DNA from: Flavobacterium sp. TAB 87
GTDB lineage: Bacteria > Bacteroidota > Bacteroidia > Flavobacteriales > Flavobacteriaceae
Length of the DNA: 64,000 bases
Direction of reading: 5' to 3'
Assembly (NCBI RefSeq): GCF_001529295.1
Contig: NZ_LLWK01000037.1
Location: forward strand, 248,001-312,000
Under the pieces are notes generated by a model. It had not been told where the DNA came from and did no database searches. It was given only the letters and a program-made list of their open reading frames with translations. Both the position numbers and the translations under genes were made by a program. Shown piece by piece: positions 1 through 9,600 of the stretch; position 1 is the stretch's first letter; the number at the start of each line of letters is the position of its first letter.

Positions 1-32
1 AAGAACCGCTATTAATTGACTCTACGCTTATT

Positions 33-986
33 TTACAATAGTTTTTGAATGATCATTTCTTCCGAAATCCCTTCAGCATCCGCTTTATAGTTCTTTATAA
101 TTCGGTGTCGCAATATACCAACCGCAACAGCCTGAACATCTTCGATATCTGGCGAAAATTTTCCTTTGAAAGCAGCAAATGTTTTTGCAGCTAATATTAA
201 ATTTTGAGACGCTCTTGGACCAGCTCCCCAATCTAAATAATTTTTCACATATTCATTTGCCAACATATTGTCTGGTCTTGTTTTAGAAACCAATTGAACA
301 GCATATTCGATTACATTGTCTGCAACAGGAATTCTTCTAATTAATTGTTGAAAATCGATTATTTCTTCAGCAGTAAACAACGGGTTAATGACTTGACTTT
401 GACCTGAAGTCGTGCGTTTAACAACCTCTACTTCCTCTTCAAAACTTGGGTATTCTAACTTTACCGCAAACATAAAACGGTCTAATTGTGCTTCTGGCAA
501 AGGATAAGTTCCTTCTTGCTCAATTGGATTTTGAGTAGCCAAAACAAAATAAGGCAAGTCTAGTTTATAATTATGTCCAGAAATAGTTACCGAACGTTCC
601 TGCATGGCTTCTAAAAGTGCAGCCTGAGTTTTAGGTGGCGTTCTGTTAATTTCATCTGCTAAAATAATATTTGAAAAAACAGGACCTTTTATAAATTTAA
701 AATGTCTGTTCTCGTCCAAGATTTCACTTCCTAATATATCAGAAGGCATTAAATCTGGCGTAAACTGAATTCTTTTAAAATTCAGCCCCAAAGCTTGCGA
801 CAGCGTGTTAATCAATAGTGTTTTTGCCAAACCAGGAACACCAATTAACAAGGCATGCCCACCTGAAAAAATACAAACCAAAATTTGATCAACTACATCG
901 TCTTGCCCAACAATAACTTTTGCAATCTCTGCTTTAAGTTGATTTCTTTTCTGTACTAAGTTATTAATCGCTGCTACGTCAGACAT
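33..986 (-). CDS. MoxR-family AAA+ ATPase
   Basis: AAA+ ATPase of the MoxR family (317 aa, usual family length), a cytoplasmic chaperone-like motor that normally acts with VWA-domain proteins. Visible motifs are Walker A GVPGLAKT (residues 49-56), Walker B IILADE (107-112) followed by NRTPPKTQ, and sensor-1 region VLATQNP (148-154). The next gene downstream lies beyond the window edge; in Bacteroidetes moxR commonly precedes DUF58/bat (aerotolerance) genes, which is an expectation, not something seen here. Upstream is a parvulin gene with a terminator-like hairpin in the 77 bp gap, and I find no TAnnTTTG box there, so its transcription signal is unclear. Family call is firm; partner and target are unknown. 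Confidence 0.93.
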   Translation of the reverse strand: MSDVAAINNLVQKRNQLKAEIAKVIVGQDDVVDQILVCIFSGGHALLIGVPGLAKTLLINTLSQALGLNFKRIQFTPDLMPSDILGSEILDENRHFKFIKGPVFSNIILADEINRTPPKTQAALLEAMQERSVTISGHNYKLDLPYFVLATQNPIEQEGTYPLPEAQLDRFMFAVKLEYPSFEEEVEVVKRTTSGQSQVINPLFTAEEIIDFQQLIRRIPVADNVIEYAVQLVSKTRPDNMLANEYVKNYLDWGAGPRASQNLILAAKTFAAFKGKFSPDIEDVQAVAVGILRHRIIKNYKADAEGISEEMIIQKLL

Positions 987-1005
987 TATTAAAAGGATTT
1001 AAATT

Positions 1006-1047
1006 AAAAAGAGTTAGTCTTATGAACTCATAAAACTAACTCTTTTT
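1006..1047 (-). terminator. Rho-independent terminator after the parvulin gene
   Basis: Inverted repeat AAAAAGAGTTAGT / ACTAACTCTTTTT (1006-1018 with 1035-1047). Read on the minus strand it is a hairpin followed by a T-run, 17 bp past the parvulin stop and 19 bp before the moxR start codon. It may terminate or attenuate transcription into moxR. Confidence 0.7.
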
Positions 1048-1063
1048 CTGTATTTATAACACA

Positions 1064-2494
1064 TTATTTTTTTAACCAATTGTTTACATATTCACAATCT
1101 CTATACTCACCAATAATCTTAATGTAAGTCTCTTTAATTTTTTCGTCAAACCATTTACCAATAGCATCGATCTGTTTTTCTTTAAGAGCTAAGTCTTTAA
1201 TTTTAATGTAATCTTGTGAATAATCTGCAGTATGCTCGTTAATTCTATTAGTCACTGTTATCAACTTATAACTTTTTTCTTCACGTTCACTAACGTCTAA
1301 AAGTGGCTGCGAAACTTCATCATCTTTTAAATTAGAAACTTGACCGTAAAGCGCTGGATCCATTTTTGTCAACTCAAAACGAGTGTCTTGGGTATTCGGA
1401 TTAATCAAGGTTCCGCCATTTGCTCTCGTTTCTTTTTCATCCGATTCTGTTCGCGCAGCATCTGCAAAAGAAATTTCTTTACTCACAATTTTATTGCGAA
1501 TCACTGCTATTCTATCTTTTGCTTCCGTTAGAGCTTCTTCAGAAACACTTGGAGATATTAATATGTGGCGTAACTCAACTTCTTGTCCTTTTATTTTTTC
1601 GACCTTTATAATATGGTATCCAAAATCTGTTTCAAAAGGAGCTGATATTTCACCTTCTTGCAAACTAAAAGCGACCTCCTTAAATTCTTTTACAAAGGCA
1701 GTTTTCCGATTCATTTTGTAATATCCTCCGTTTGAACTTGAACCCTTATCTTGAGAATACAATACCGCTTTTGTCGCAAAACTTGCGCCATCCTCTACCT
1801 CTTTCTTATACTCATTAAGTTTGTCAATTATCTTCTGCTTTTCGGCTTGAGAAACTTTAGGCTTTATTACGATTTGTGCCACTTCCATTTCGGCACCAAA
1901 TTGAGGTAATTCTTCTTTTGGAATTTTCTTAAAGAAATTTCTAACTTCTTCAGGCGTAATTTCAACATCTTTCACAATCTTATCTCTCATTTCTGAAGAT
2001 AATTTTTGCTCTTTCAAAATATCAAAAAAGTACGATCTAAATTCTTCTACTGAACCTTTTTTATAATATTCTACGATCTTATCCATCGTACCTACTTGCT
2101 GCAACATATAATCCAAACGCTGATCCATTAAGCCTTTAACTTCTGCGTCAGTAACGATTATACTGTCTTGAATAGCTTGGTGAGCATATAATTTATCTTC
2201 TAAAAGCTTACCCAACATCTGGCAACGCGTAATGTCTTTTACAGACCCTCCTTGTACCGTAATTTCTAAAAAAGCCTTATCGATATCCGAATCTAAAACG
2301 ATATAATCTCCAACTGTAGCGATTATTCCATCTATTTTACGTTTTTGATTAGATAAAGTCTCTGTTGGTTTTTCAGCAACATCTTCTTTTAGAATCTCTT
2401 GTGCTTGAGCTAACGAACCAAACAAAAGAAGAGAACACAATGCAATTACAGCTCTATAATTCATTGTGGCATTCACTGATTTTTTTAAAAACAT
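1064..2494 (-). CDS. SurA-like periplasmic peptidyl-prolyl isomerase (two parvulin domains)
   Basis: Secreted parvulin-type prolyl isomerase and chaperone, 476 aa, likely acting on outer-membrane protein precursors in the periplasm like SurA. A signal peptide (hydrophobic run ending SLAQAQ, about residues 14-32) is followed by a SurA-N-like helical region (about 50-190), a first PpiC domain (about 201-303, with GGYYKMNR and FGYHIIKVE) and a second PpiC domain (about 305-415, beginning ELRHILI). Two starts are possible: 2494, or the internal ATG at 2464, which leaves a more standard signal peptide. A good promoter lies about 100 bp upstream (2593-2622). The SurA-like role is inferred from architecture. 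Confidence 0.9.
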   Translation of the reverse strand: MFLKKSVNATMNYRAVIALCSLLLFGSLAQAQEILKEDVAEKPTETLSNQKRKIDGIIATVGDYIVLDSDIDKAFLEITVQGGSVKDITRCQMLGKLLEDKLYAHQAIQDSIIVTDAEVKGLMDQRLDYMLQQVGTMDKIVEYYKKGSVEEFRSYFFDILKEQKLSSEMRDKIVKDVEITPEEVRNFFKKIPKEELPQFGAEMEVAQIVIKPKVSQAEKQKIIDKLNEYKKEVEDGASFATKAVLYSQDKGSSSNGGYYKMNRKTAFVKEFKEVAFSLQEGEISAPFETDFGYHIIKVEKIKGQEVELRHILISPSVSEEALTEAKDRIAVIRNKIVSKEISFADAARTESDEKETRANGGTLINPNTQDTRFELTKMDPALYGQVSNLKDDEVSQPLLDVSEREEKSYKLITVTNRINEHTADYSQDYIKIKDLALKEKQIDAIGKWFDEKIKETYIKIIGEYRDCEYVNNWLKK

Positions 2495-2969
2495 TATTTA
2501 TATTAATTTAATTTAAATGTAAAACTCGTAGTCGCATCGTTTTCAATCACGTAAATCACCTCTAACGTAGTCAAAAACTAATTTATGCGCAACAAAAATA
2601 ACAATTCAATTACATAATGCAACTATACGTTATACTATTAACAAAAAATTATACAGCAATAATATTGTTTTATCTGTGAATTAAAAATGTTATTTAAACT
2701 GAAATCCTTTCAACAAAAAACAGAATTAGTTTTCATTCCATAAAAAACAAGAACAAGGAATAAATTAAAACTCACATAATCAAAAAGTTATCAATACTAC
2801 AACGTTTGAGTACCTACAATTATTTTAAAAATAAAGCTTGAATATGAAAATGTATTACTTTCGACAATAAGACAATTAAAGTCATACATAATTAGCAATA
2901 CCGTAAAATAAACACATTTAATAAGAATTAATGACAAAGGAATCAGATGCCTAACAAATAAAATTTATT
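2495..2969. other. Intergenic region between divergent parvulin and amylase genes
   Basis: 475 bp, very AT-rich, no plausible coding sequence or RNA gene. It holds the parvulin promoter (2593-2622, minus). For the amylase the best candidate is TACTTTCG at 2856-2863, one mismatch from TAnnTTTG, with TTG at 2838-2840 only 15 bp upstream, so it is weak. A second near match, TATCTGTG, is at 2671-2678. No large inverted repeat was seen. Confidence 0.6.
2593..2622 (-). promoter_or_regulatory. Bacteroidetes-type promoter for the parvulin gene
   Basis: On the minus strand: TTG (2622-2620), 19 bp spacer, TATTTTTG (2600-2593). This matches the flavobacterial -33 TTG / -7 TAnnTTTG consensus exactly, and predicts a leader of about 90 nt. 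Confidence 0.75.
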
Positions 2970-4412
2970 ATGAAAAAAATCAAAAAAGCAATCTTATTAT
3001 CGGCTTTTGGTGCGCTTTTCTTCTCGTGCACTTCAAATGAAAACAATCTCGAATACCAGTCAAAAAACGATGATGCATCTTTTAAAACTGTTCATGTAAC
3101 AACTCATGATGGAAAATCTTTCAGTACCGGAGATTCTCAAATTAATTTAACACGTAAGTATGTTACGAATCCAGGTGGTGGAGTGATGATGCAAGCCTTT
3201 TACTGGGATGTGCCTGCTGGTGGTAACTGGTGGAATACAATTAATAGTAAATTATCTTCTTGGGCAAACGCTGGTATTGGAGCTATTTGGTTACCTCCAG
3301 TATCTAAAGCGCAGAACGGACCATATTCCATGGGCTATGATCCAACAGATTATTTTGATTTTGGTAATTACAATCAAAATGGAACTACAGAAACACGTTT
3401 TGGATCTAAATCGGAACTAATTAGTTTAATTACCAAAGCACATTCAGAAAACTTAAAAGTATATGCAGATATAGTACTCAATCACAACAGTGGTGGTCAA
3501 TCAGAAACTAACCCCTTTACAGGGACAAGTACTTGGACCGATTTTACTGCAGTGGCATCAGGCAAATTTAAACGAACGTACAACGACTTTTATAAAAATA
3601 GCTACGGAAATAACGACGAAGGATCTTTTGGTGGGTTTCCAGATTTGTGTCACGCCAATCCATATGTACAAGATTGGCTGTGGAATAGAACAGACGGCGT
3701 AGGTAAATACTATAAAAACATTATGAAATTTGACGGTTGGAGATTTGACTACGTAAAAGGTTTTGCACCATGGGTTGTAAATTCGTGGAACGCTAACGTC
3801 GGCGGTTTTTCAGTAGGAGAATATTGGGATTCTAATGTTAATACTCTGGAGTGGTGGGCAAATAATGCCAATAGCAGTGTTTTTGATTTTGCTTGCTACT
3901 ATAAAATGAACGATGCATTTGATGGAAATAATTTAAATGCATTAAATGACGATATGATGTGGAAAAGAAATCCGTACAAATCTGTCACTTTTGTCGCTAA
4001 TCACGACACTGACGAAATAAGCAATAAAATGCTAGCTTATTCCTATATACTAACTCACGAAGGTTATCCAACAATTTTTTATAGTGATTATGAGCACTCA
4101 TTAGATAAAAACAAATTAAATAATCTGATTTGGATCCATAACAATAAAGCTACAGGAAACACCTCCATTTTGTTTTGTGACAATGATGAATATGTAGCGA
4201 GAAGAAATGGTTACAATGGAAATCCTGGCCTTATAGTTTATATCAATAACTCGAATTCATGGCAAGAAAGGTGGATAGAGACTAATTGGTCTAATAAACA
4301 ACTAAAAGATTTTACTGGTAATTCATCCTGGTATCCAACTACTCAAGCAGATAAATGGGTAAAAATTCAATGTCCACCTAATGGCTACTCTATTTGGTCC
4401 ATTAATCAGTAA
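2970..4412 (+). CDS. Secreted lipoprotein alpha-amylase, GH13 (archaeal GH13_7-like)
   Basis: Glycoside hydrolase family 13 alpha-amylase, 480 aa, hydrolysing alpha-1,4 bonds in starch or glycogen. The N-terminus is a lipoprotein signal with C20 as the lipidation site, so it is probably membrane anchored outside the cytoplasm. All four GH13 regions are present: I DIVLNH (167-172), II GWRFDYVKG with nucleophile D260, III VGEYW with acid/base E284, IV FVANHD with D346. The long blocks VMMQAFYWDV, WLPPVSK, SMGYDPTDYFD, ETRFGSK and GGFPDLCH closely resemble what I recall of Pyrococcus/Thermococcus alpha-amylases, including a Cys (C227) near their metal-site cysteine. It stands alone, not in a Sus locus. 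The family is firm; the subfamily and a transfer origin are inference from remembered sequences. Confidence 0.93.
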   Translation: MKKIKKAILLSAFGALFFSCTSNENNLEYQSKNDDASFKTVHVTTHDGKSFSTGDSQINLTRKYVTNPGGGVMMQAFYWDVPAGGNWWNTINSKLSSWANAGIGAIWLPPVSKAQNGPYSMGYDPTDYFDFGNYNQNGTTETRFGSKSELISLITKAHSENLKVYADIVLNHNSGGQSETNPFTGTSTWTDFTAVASGKFKRTYNDFYKNSYGNNDEGSFGGFPDLCHANPYVQDWLWNRTDGVGKYYKNIMKFDGWRFDYVKGFAPWVVNSWNANVGGFSVGEYWDSNVNTLEWWANNANSSVFDFACYYKMNDAFDGNNLNALNDDMMWKRNPYKSVTFVANHDTDEISNKMLAYSYILTHEGYPTIFYSDYEHSLDKNKLNNLIWIHNNKATGNTSILFCDNDEYVARRNGYNGNPGLIVYINNSNSWQERWIETNWSNKQLKDFTGNSSWYPTTQADKWVKIQCPPNGYSIWSINQ

Positions 4413-4489
4413 ATTCCCGGATCTGTTGTGGCAGATACTAGAGAATTACAACTCTTCTTTTTTCAAAAAAAGAGTATGATTTATAGAAA

Positions 4490-4505
4490 CGAATATTTTT
4501 ATTCG
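4490..4505. repeat. Short perfect inverted repeat in the prfC promoter
   Basis: CGAATA-TTTT-TATTCG, a perfect 6+6 bp palindrome placed where the -33 element of the prfC promoter would be; no TTG is seen there. Could be an operator or chance. Confidence 0.35.
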
Positions 4506-4519
4506 GTGTTAAATAATAG

Positions 4520-4527
4520 TACTTTTG
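4520..4527 (+). promoter_or_regulatory. -7 promoter element for prfC
   Basis: TACTTTTG matches TAnnTTTG and ends 17 bp before the prfC ATG, predicting a very short leader. No clear TTG occurs at the -33 position. Confidence 0.55.
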
Positions 4528-4544
4528 CACATTATTGATAAAGT

Positions 4545-6134
4545 ATGAGTTTTTTAGAAGAAATACAGCGCAGGAGAACATTTGGAGTCATCGCGCATCC
4601 CGATGCAGGTAAGACAACATTAACAGAAAAATTGTTGCTTTTTGGTGGTGCCATTCAAGAGGCAGGAGCCGTAAAGAACAATAAAATAAAAAAGGGAGCA
4701 ACCAGTGACTTTATGGAAATTGAACGTCAAAGGGGGATTTCTGTTTCGACCTCTGTATTGGCCTTCAACTATAAAAACAAAAAAATAAACATTCTGGACA
4801 CCCCTGGTCATAAGGATTTTGCAGAAGATACTTTTAGAACTTTAACTGCGGTTGACAGTGTAATTGTTGTGATCGACGTTGCAAAAGGAGTCGAAGAACA
4901 AACAGAAAAATTAGTTTCGGTTTGTAGAATGCGCAAAATTCCAATTATCGTTTTCATCAACAAACTAGACCGTGAAGGAAAAGATGCTTTTGACTTAATG
5001 GACGAAGTGGAGCAAAAACTAGGTTTGCGCGTCACACCATTGAGTTTTCCAATTGGAATGGGTTACGATTTTAAAGGTATTTATAACATCTGGGAAAAAA
5101 ATATAAATCTATATACTGGAGACAGCCGCAAAGACATTGAAGATACCATTGCTTTTTCGGATGTCCAAAATCCCGAATTAGAGAAAATAATTGGTCAAAA
5201 ACCAGCCGATAGGTTGCGTGAAGAGTTGGAATTAATTGATGAAGTTTATCCCAAATTTGATCGTCAAGAATACTTGGATGGTCATTTACAGCCTGTTTTC
5301 TTTGGTTCTGCCTTAAACAATTTTGGTGTTCGTGAATTATTAGATTGTTTTGTTACTATCGCACCATCGCCAAGACCAAAAGAATCGGAATCGAGATTGG
5401 TTGATCCCAAGGAAGAAAAAATGACTGGATTTGTTTTTAAAATCCATGCCAACATGGATCCTAAACACCGCGACCGTTTGGCATTTATAAAAATTGTATC
5501 GGGCACTTTTGAAAGAAACAAGCCGTATTTACATGTACGCCAAAAAAAGAATTTGAAGTTCTCTAGTCCTAATGCATTTTTTGCTGAGAAAAAAGAAATT
5601 GTAGATATTTCCTATCCAGGTGATATTGTTGGTCTGCACGATACCGGAAACTTCAAGATTGGCGATACATTAACCGAAGGCGAAGTGATGAGCTTTAAAG
5701 GAATTCCGAGTTTCTCTCCTGAACATTTTAGATACATCAATAATGCCGACCCTATGAAAGCCAAGCAATTGGACAAAGGTATCGACCAATTAATGGATGA
5801 AGGTGTTGCACAATTGTTTACACTAGAAATGAACAACAGAAAAATTATTGGAACCGTCGGAGCACTCCAATATGAGGTAATTCAATATCGTTTAGAGCAT
5901 GAATATGGAGCGAAATGTACCTATGAAAACTTTCCCGTTCATAAGGCTTGTTGGGTAAAACCTGATGACGCAAAAAATGATCAATTTAAAGAATTTAGAC
6001 GTATTAAACAGAAATTCTTAGCACATGATAAATACGGGCAATTGGTTTTCTTAGCCGATTCTGATTTTACCATTCAAATGACTCAAAGCAAATATCCCAC
6101 GGTAAAACTATATTTTACTTCGGAATTCGAATAA
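4545..6134 (+). CDS. prfC: Peptide chain release factor 3
   Basis: RF3, a translational GTPase (529 aa, normal length) that recycles RF1/RF2 from the ribosome after peptide release. GTPase motifs: G1 AHPDAGKTT (residues 17-25), switch I region RQRGISVSTS (about 67-76), G3 DTPGHKDF (about 85-92), G4 NKLDRE (about 139-144). The long continuous match after the G domain and the VPK-like C-terminal domain architecture separate it from EF-G. It is monocistronic: its own -7 box lies upstream and a strong terminator follows 16 bp after the stop. Confidence 0.97.
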   Translation: MSFLEEIQRRRTFGVIAHPDAGKTTLTEKLLLFGGAIQEAGAVKNNKIKKGATSDFMEIERQRGISVSTSVLAFNYKNKKINILDTPGHKDFAEDTFRTLTAVDSVIVVIDVAKGVEEQTEKLVSVCRMRKIPIIVFINKLDREGKDAFDLMDEVEQKLGLRVTPLSFPIGMGYDFKGIYNIWEKNINLYTGDSRKDIEDTIAFSDVQNPELEKIIGQKPADRLREELELIDEVYPKFDRQEYLDGHLQPVFFGSALNNFGVRELLDCFVTIAPSPRPKESESRLVDPKEEKMTGFVFKIHANMDPKHRDRLAFIKIVSGTFERNKPYLHVRQKKNLKFSSPNAFFAEKKEIVDISYPGDIVGLHDTGNFKIGDTLTEGEVMSFKGIPSFSPEHFRYINNADPMKAKQLDKGIDQLMDEGVAQLFTLEMNNRKIIGTVGALQYEVIQYRLEHEYGAKCTYENFPVHKACWVKPDDAKNDQFKEFRRIKQKFLAHDKYGQLVFLADSDFTIQMTQSKYPTVKLYFTSEFE

Positions 6135-6150
6135 AAAAAGGAATAAAAAT

Positions 6151-6184
6151 AAAAAAGCGCTACAATTATTGTAGCGCTTTTTTT
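6151..6184 (+). terminator. Terminator of prfC
   Basis: Perfect 15-bp stem AAAAAAGCGCTACAA (6151-6165), loop TTA, TTGTAGCGCTTTTTT (6169-6183), ending in a T-run. Confidence 0.9.
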
Positions 6185-6328
6185 TGAATTATAAATTAAC
6201 CAAATTTAAAAATCAATTAAACAGAAGTTAAAACTAACAGCTGTTAAAGTACGACGAATGCAAATCTTAAAAAACAATAGTCGACCAATGGCATTAAACT
6301 TCAGATAAACTACATTTTAAGATATAAA

Positions 6329-6352
6329 AAAAGCTCCATTTCTGGAGCTTTT
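6329..6352 (-). terminator. Terminator of the rpoBC-DUF3467 transcript
   Basis: Perfect 10-bp stem AAAAGCTCCA / TGGAGCTTTT with a 4-nt loop, directly after the DUF3467 stop on the minus strand and followed there by seven T. It is nearly symmetrical and could also act on the plus strand. Confidence 0.85.
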
Positions 6353-6357
6353 AATTT

Positions 6358-6669
6358 TTATGCTTGTCCTGGAGGACCGAAATTCAACGGAATCTGTGCT
6401 TGTTCAGCTTCTTTAATCTCGCCATGGGCAAGTTCAAATCGGTGAATATTTTCACCTATCGCAGTCAACAATCGTTTAGCATGTTGTGGTGTCAAGACAA
6501 TTCTTGACTTTACCTTGGCTTTAGGAATACCTGGCATAATACTTACAAAATCTAAAACAAATTCAGAAGACGAGTGATTGATAATCGCCAAATTGGAATA
6601 AATTCCTTCAGCAATAGTTTCATCTAACTCAATATTAATTTGCTCTTGTTGTTGTTTCGAATTACTCAT
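6358..6669 (-). CDS. DUF3467 family protein
   Basis: 103-aa acidic cytoplasmic protein of the DUF3467 family, function unknown. The N-terminus is Gln-rich (SKQQQEQINIELDE); the core has the family look: GIYSNLAIINHSSSEFVLDF followed by MPG and the segment KSRIVLTPQHAKRL. It starts 13 bp after the rpoC stop and is followed by the terminator of the operon, so it is co-transcribed with RNA polymerase genes. That linkage suggests a role linked to transcription or translation, but this is only inference. Confidence 0.88.
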   Translation of the reverse strand: MSNSKQQQEQINIELDETIAEGIYSNLAIINHSSSEFVLDFVSIMPGIPKAKVKSRIVLTPQHAKRLLTAIGENIHRFELAHGEIKEAEQAQIPLNFGPPGQA

Positions 6670-6682
6670 AGTTATTTCCTAA

Positions 6683-9600
6683 TTAGTAAATATATTCTTC
6701 TTTATTAGCCATCATTTCGTTGTAATCATCTTTCGATCCTACAATAATATTATCGTATTCTCTCATACCTGTTCCTGCAGGAATTCTGTGTCCAACGATA
6801 ACATTTTCTTTCAATCCTTCTAAGTAATCAATCTTACCTGCAACAGCAGCTTCATTTAATACTTTTGTTGTTTCTTGGAAAGAAGCAGCAGAAATAAATG
6901 ATTTAGTTTGAAGAGACGCTCTTGTAATACCTTGTAAAACTGGTGTTGCAGTTGCGGTAACTACCTCTCTTGCAACCACTAGGTTTTTATCTGTACGTTT
7001 CAAAAGTGAGTTTTCATCACGCAATTCACGAGGAGATACAATTTGACCTGGTTTCAACACTGAAGAATCTCCAGCATCTTCTACTACTTTCATACCATAC
7101 AATGCATCATTTCTAACGATGAAATCTTTTGTATGTATCAATTGATCTTCTAAGAACAAAGTATCACCTGGATCCTGAACTCTTACTTTACGCATCATTT
7201 GACGAATAACTACCTCAAAGTGCTTGTCGTTAATTTTTACCCCTTGCAAACGGTACACTTCTTGAATTTCATTAACCAAGTACTGTTGAACAGCAGCTGG
7301 ACCTTGAATTCTTAAAATGTCTTCTGGAGTAATAGCTCCATCAGATAAAGGAACTCCCGCTCTAACAAAGTCATTTTCTTGAACTAAAATTTGACTAGAA
7401 AGTTTAACTAGATACTTTTTAATCTCTCCAAATTTAGACTCAATAACAATCTCTCTGTTACCACGTTTGATTTTACCGAATGAAACAACACCGTCAATTT
7501 CAGAAACCACAGCCGGATTAGATGGGTTACGAGCTTCAAGCAATTCTGTAATTCTTGGTAAACCTCCTGTAATATCTCCTGATTTAGAAGAACGACGTGG
7601 AATTTTAACCAATACTTTACCTGCTTTAATTTTCTCTCCATCATCAACCATTAAGTGAGCTCCAACCGGTAAGTTGTAAGAACGAATTAACTCTCCGTCT
7701 TTACCGTAAACCAATAAAGTTGGAATTAATTTCTTCGCTCTTGACTCAGAAATTACTTTTTCTTGGAAACCAGTTTGCTCATCAATTTCAACCATGAACG
7801 ATTGACCTTGCTCTAACTCTTCGTAAGCAATCTTACCAGTAAACTCAGAAACAATAACTCCATTATATGGATCCCATTTACAGATCACATCTCCTTTTGC
7901 AACTGACTGACCGTCTTTTACAAAAATACTTGAACCGTAAGGAATATTATGTGTATTTAAAAGAATACCTGTTTTCTCATCAACTAATTTTAATTCAGTA
8001 GAACGAGAAACAACAATATCAACTTCAACACCTTCATTATTTTCACCTTTAACCGTTTTTAAATCTTCGATTTCTAAACGACCTTTAAATTTAGTAACAA
8101 TGCTAGACTCTTCAGAAATACCTCCAGCAACCCCTCCAACGTGGAACGTACGAAGTGTTAATTGTGTACCTGGCTCTCCAATTGATTGTGCTGCAATTAC
8201 ACCAACTGCTTCACCTCTTTGTGTCATTTTTCCAGTAGCTAAGTTTCTACCGTAACATTTCGCACAAATACCTTTTAGAGCTTCACATGTTAACGGAGAA
8301 CGAACTTCTAATCTTTCGATTGGAGACGCATCAATCGCTTTTACAAGTGCTTCAGTAATTTGCGTACCAGACGTTACAATAACCTCATTTGTAAGCGGAT
8401 TAATAACATCTTGCAAAGCAACACGTCCTAAGATACGCTCACCTAAGCTTTCAACAATTTCCTCATTTTTCTTCAATGCAGAAACTTCAACACCACGTAA
8501 TGTACCACAATCTTCGATGTTTACAATAACATCTTGAGAAACGTCATGTAACCTTCTCGTTAAGTAACCCGCATCGGCAGTTTTAAGCGCCGTATCTGCA
8601 AGACCTTTACGAGCACCGTGAGTAGAAATAAAGTACTCTAAAATTGAAAGACCTTCCTTAAAGTTAGAAAGAATCGGGTTTTCAATAATTTCACCACCAC
8701 CAGCAGTCGATTTTTTAGGCTTAGCCATCAAACCACGCATACCAGTTAACTGACGAATTTGTTCTTTAGATCCCCTTGCACCAGAGTCAAGCATCATGTA
8801 TACAGAGTTGAAACCTTGTTGGTCTTCTCTAATATTTTTCATTGCTAACTCGGTTAACTGTGCATTCGCAGAAGTCCATACATCAATAACTTGGTTGTAA
8901 CGTTCGTTATTGGTAATAAGCCCCATGTTGTAGTTTGCAGAGATACCTTCAACTTGCTCTCTAGCATCTGCAATTAACTTCGGTTTTTGATCTGGAATTC
9001 TAATATCTCCTAATGAGAATGATAATCCACCTCGGAAGGCGAATTTATACCCCATATCTTTCATATTATCCAAGAAACCAGCTGTTGTAGGTACATCAGT
9101 AACGCTTAAAACGTGCCCAATAATATCTCTTAAGTTTTTCTTAGTTAATACATCATTGATATATCCAGCTGCTTCTGGTACTACTTCATTAAATAATACA
9201 CGTCCTGCAGTTGTTTGAATAATTTTATAAACTAAATCTCCTTCGTCATTATAATCTTTAGCTCTAATTCTAACGCGAGCATTCAATTCTAATTTTCCTT
9301 CGTTCAAAGCAATATTTACTTCTTCAGCAGAATAGAAAGTCAAACCCTCTCCTAAAATCGGGTGTTCTGGTGTAGTCAAACGTTCTTTAGTCATATAATA
9401 AAGACCCAAGACCATATCCTGAGATGGTACCGTAATTGGAGCACCATTTGCAGGGTTCAAGATGTTATGAGAAGCCAACATTAACAATTGTGACTCCAAA
9501 ATAGCTTCTGGTCCTAATGGCAAGTGAACTGCCATTTGATCTCCATCAAAATCCGCGTTAAACGCCGTACATACTAATGGGTGTAATTGAATCGCTTTTC

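Noticed and set aside
4452..4475. Terminator after the amylase gene
   Set aside because: ACTCTT...AAGAGT can pair, but with a bulged T/A stem and no T-run after it.
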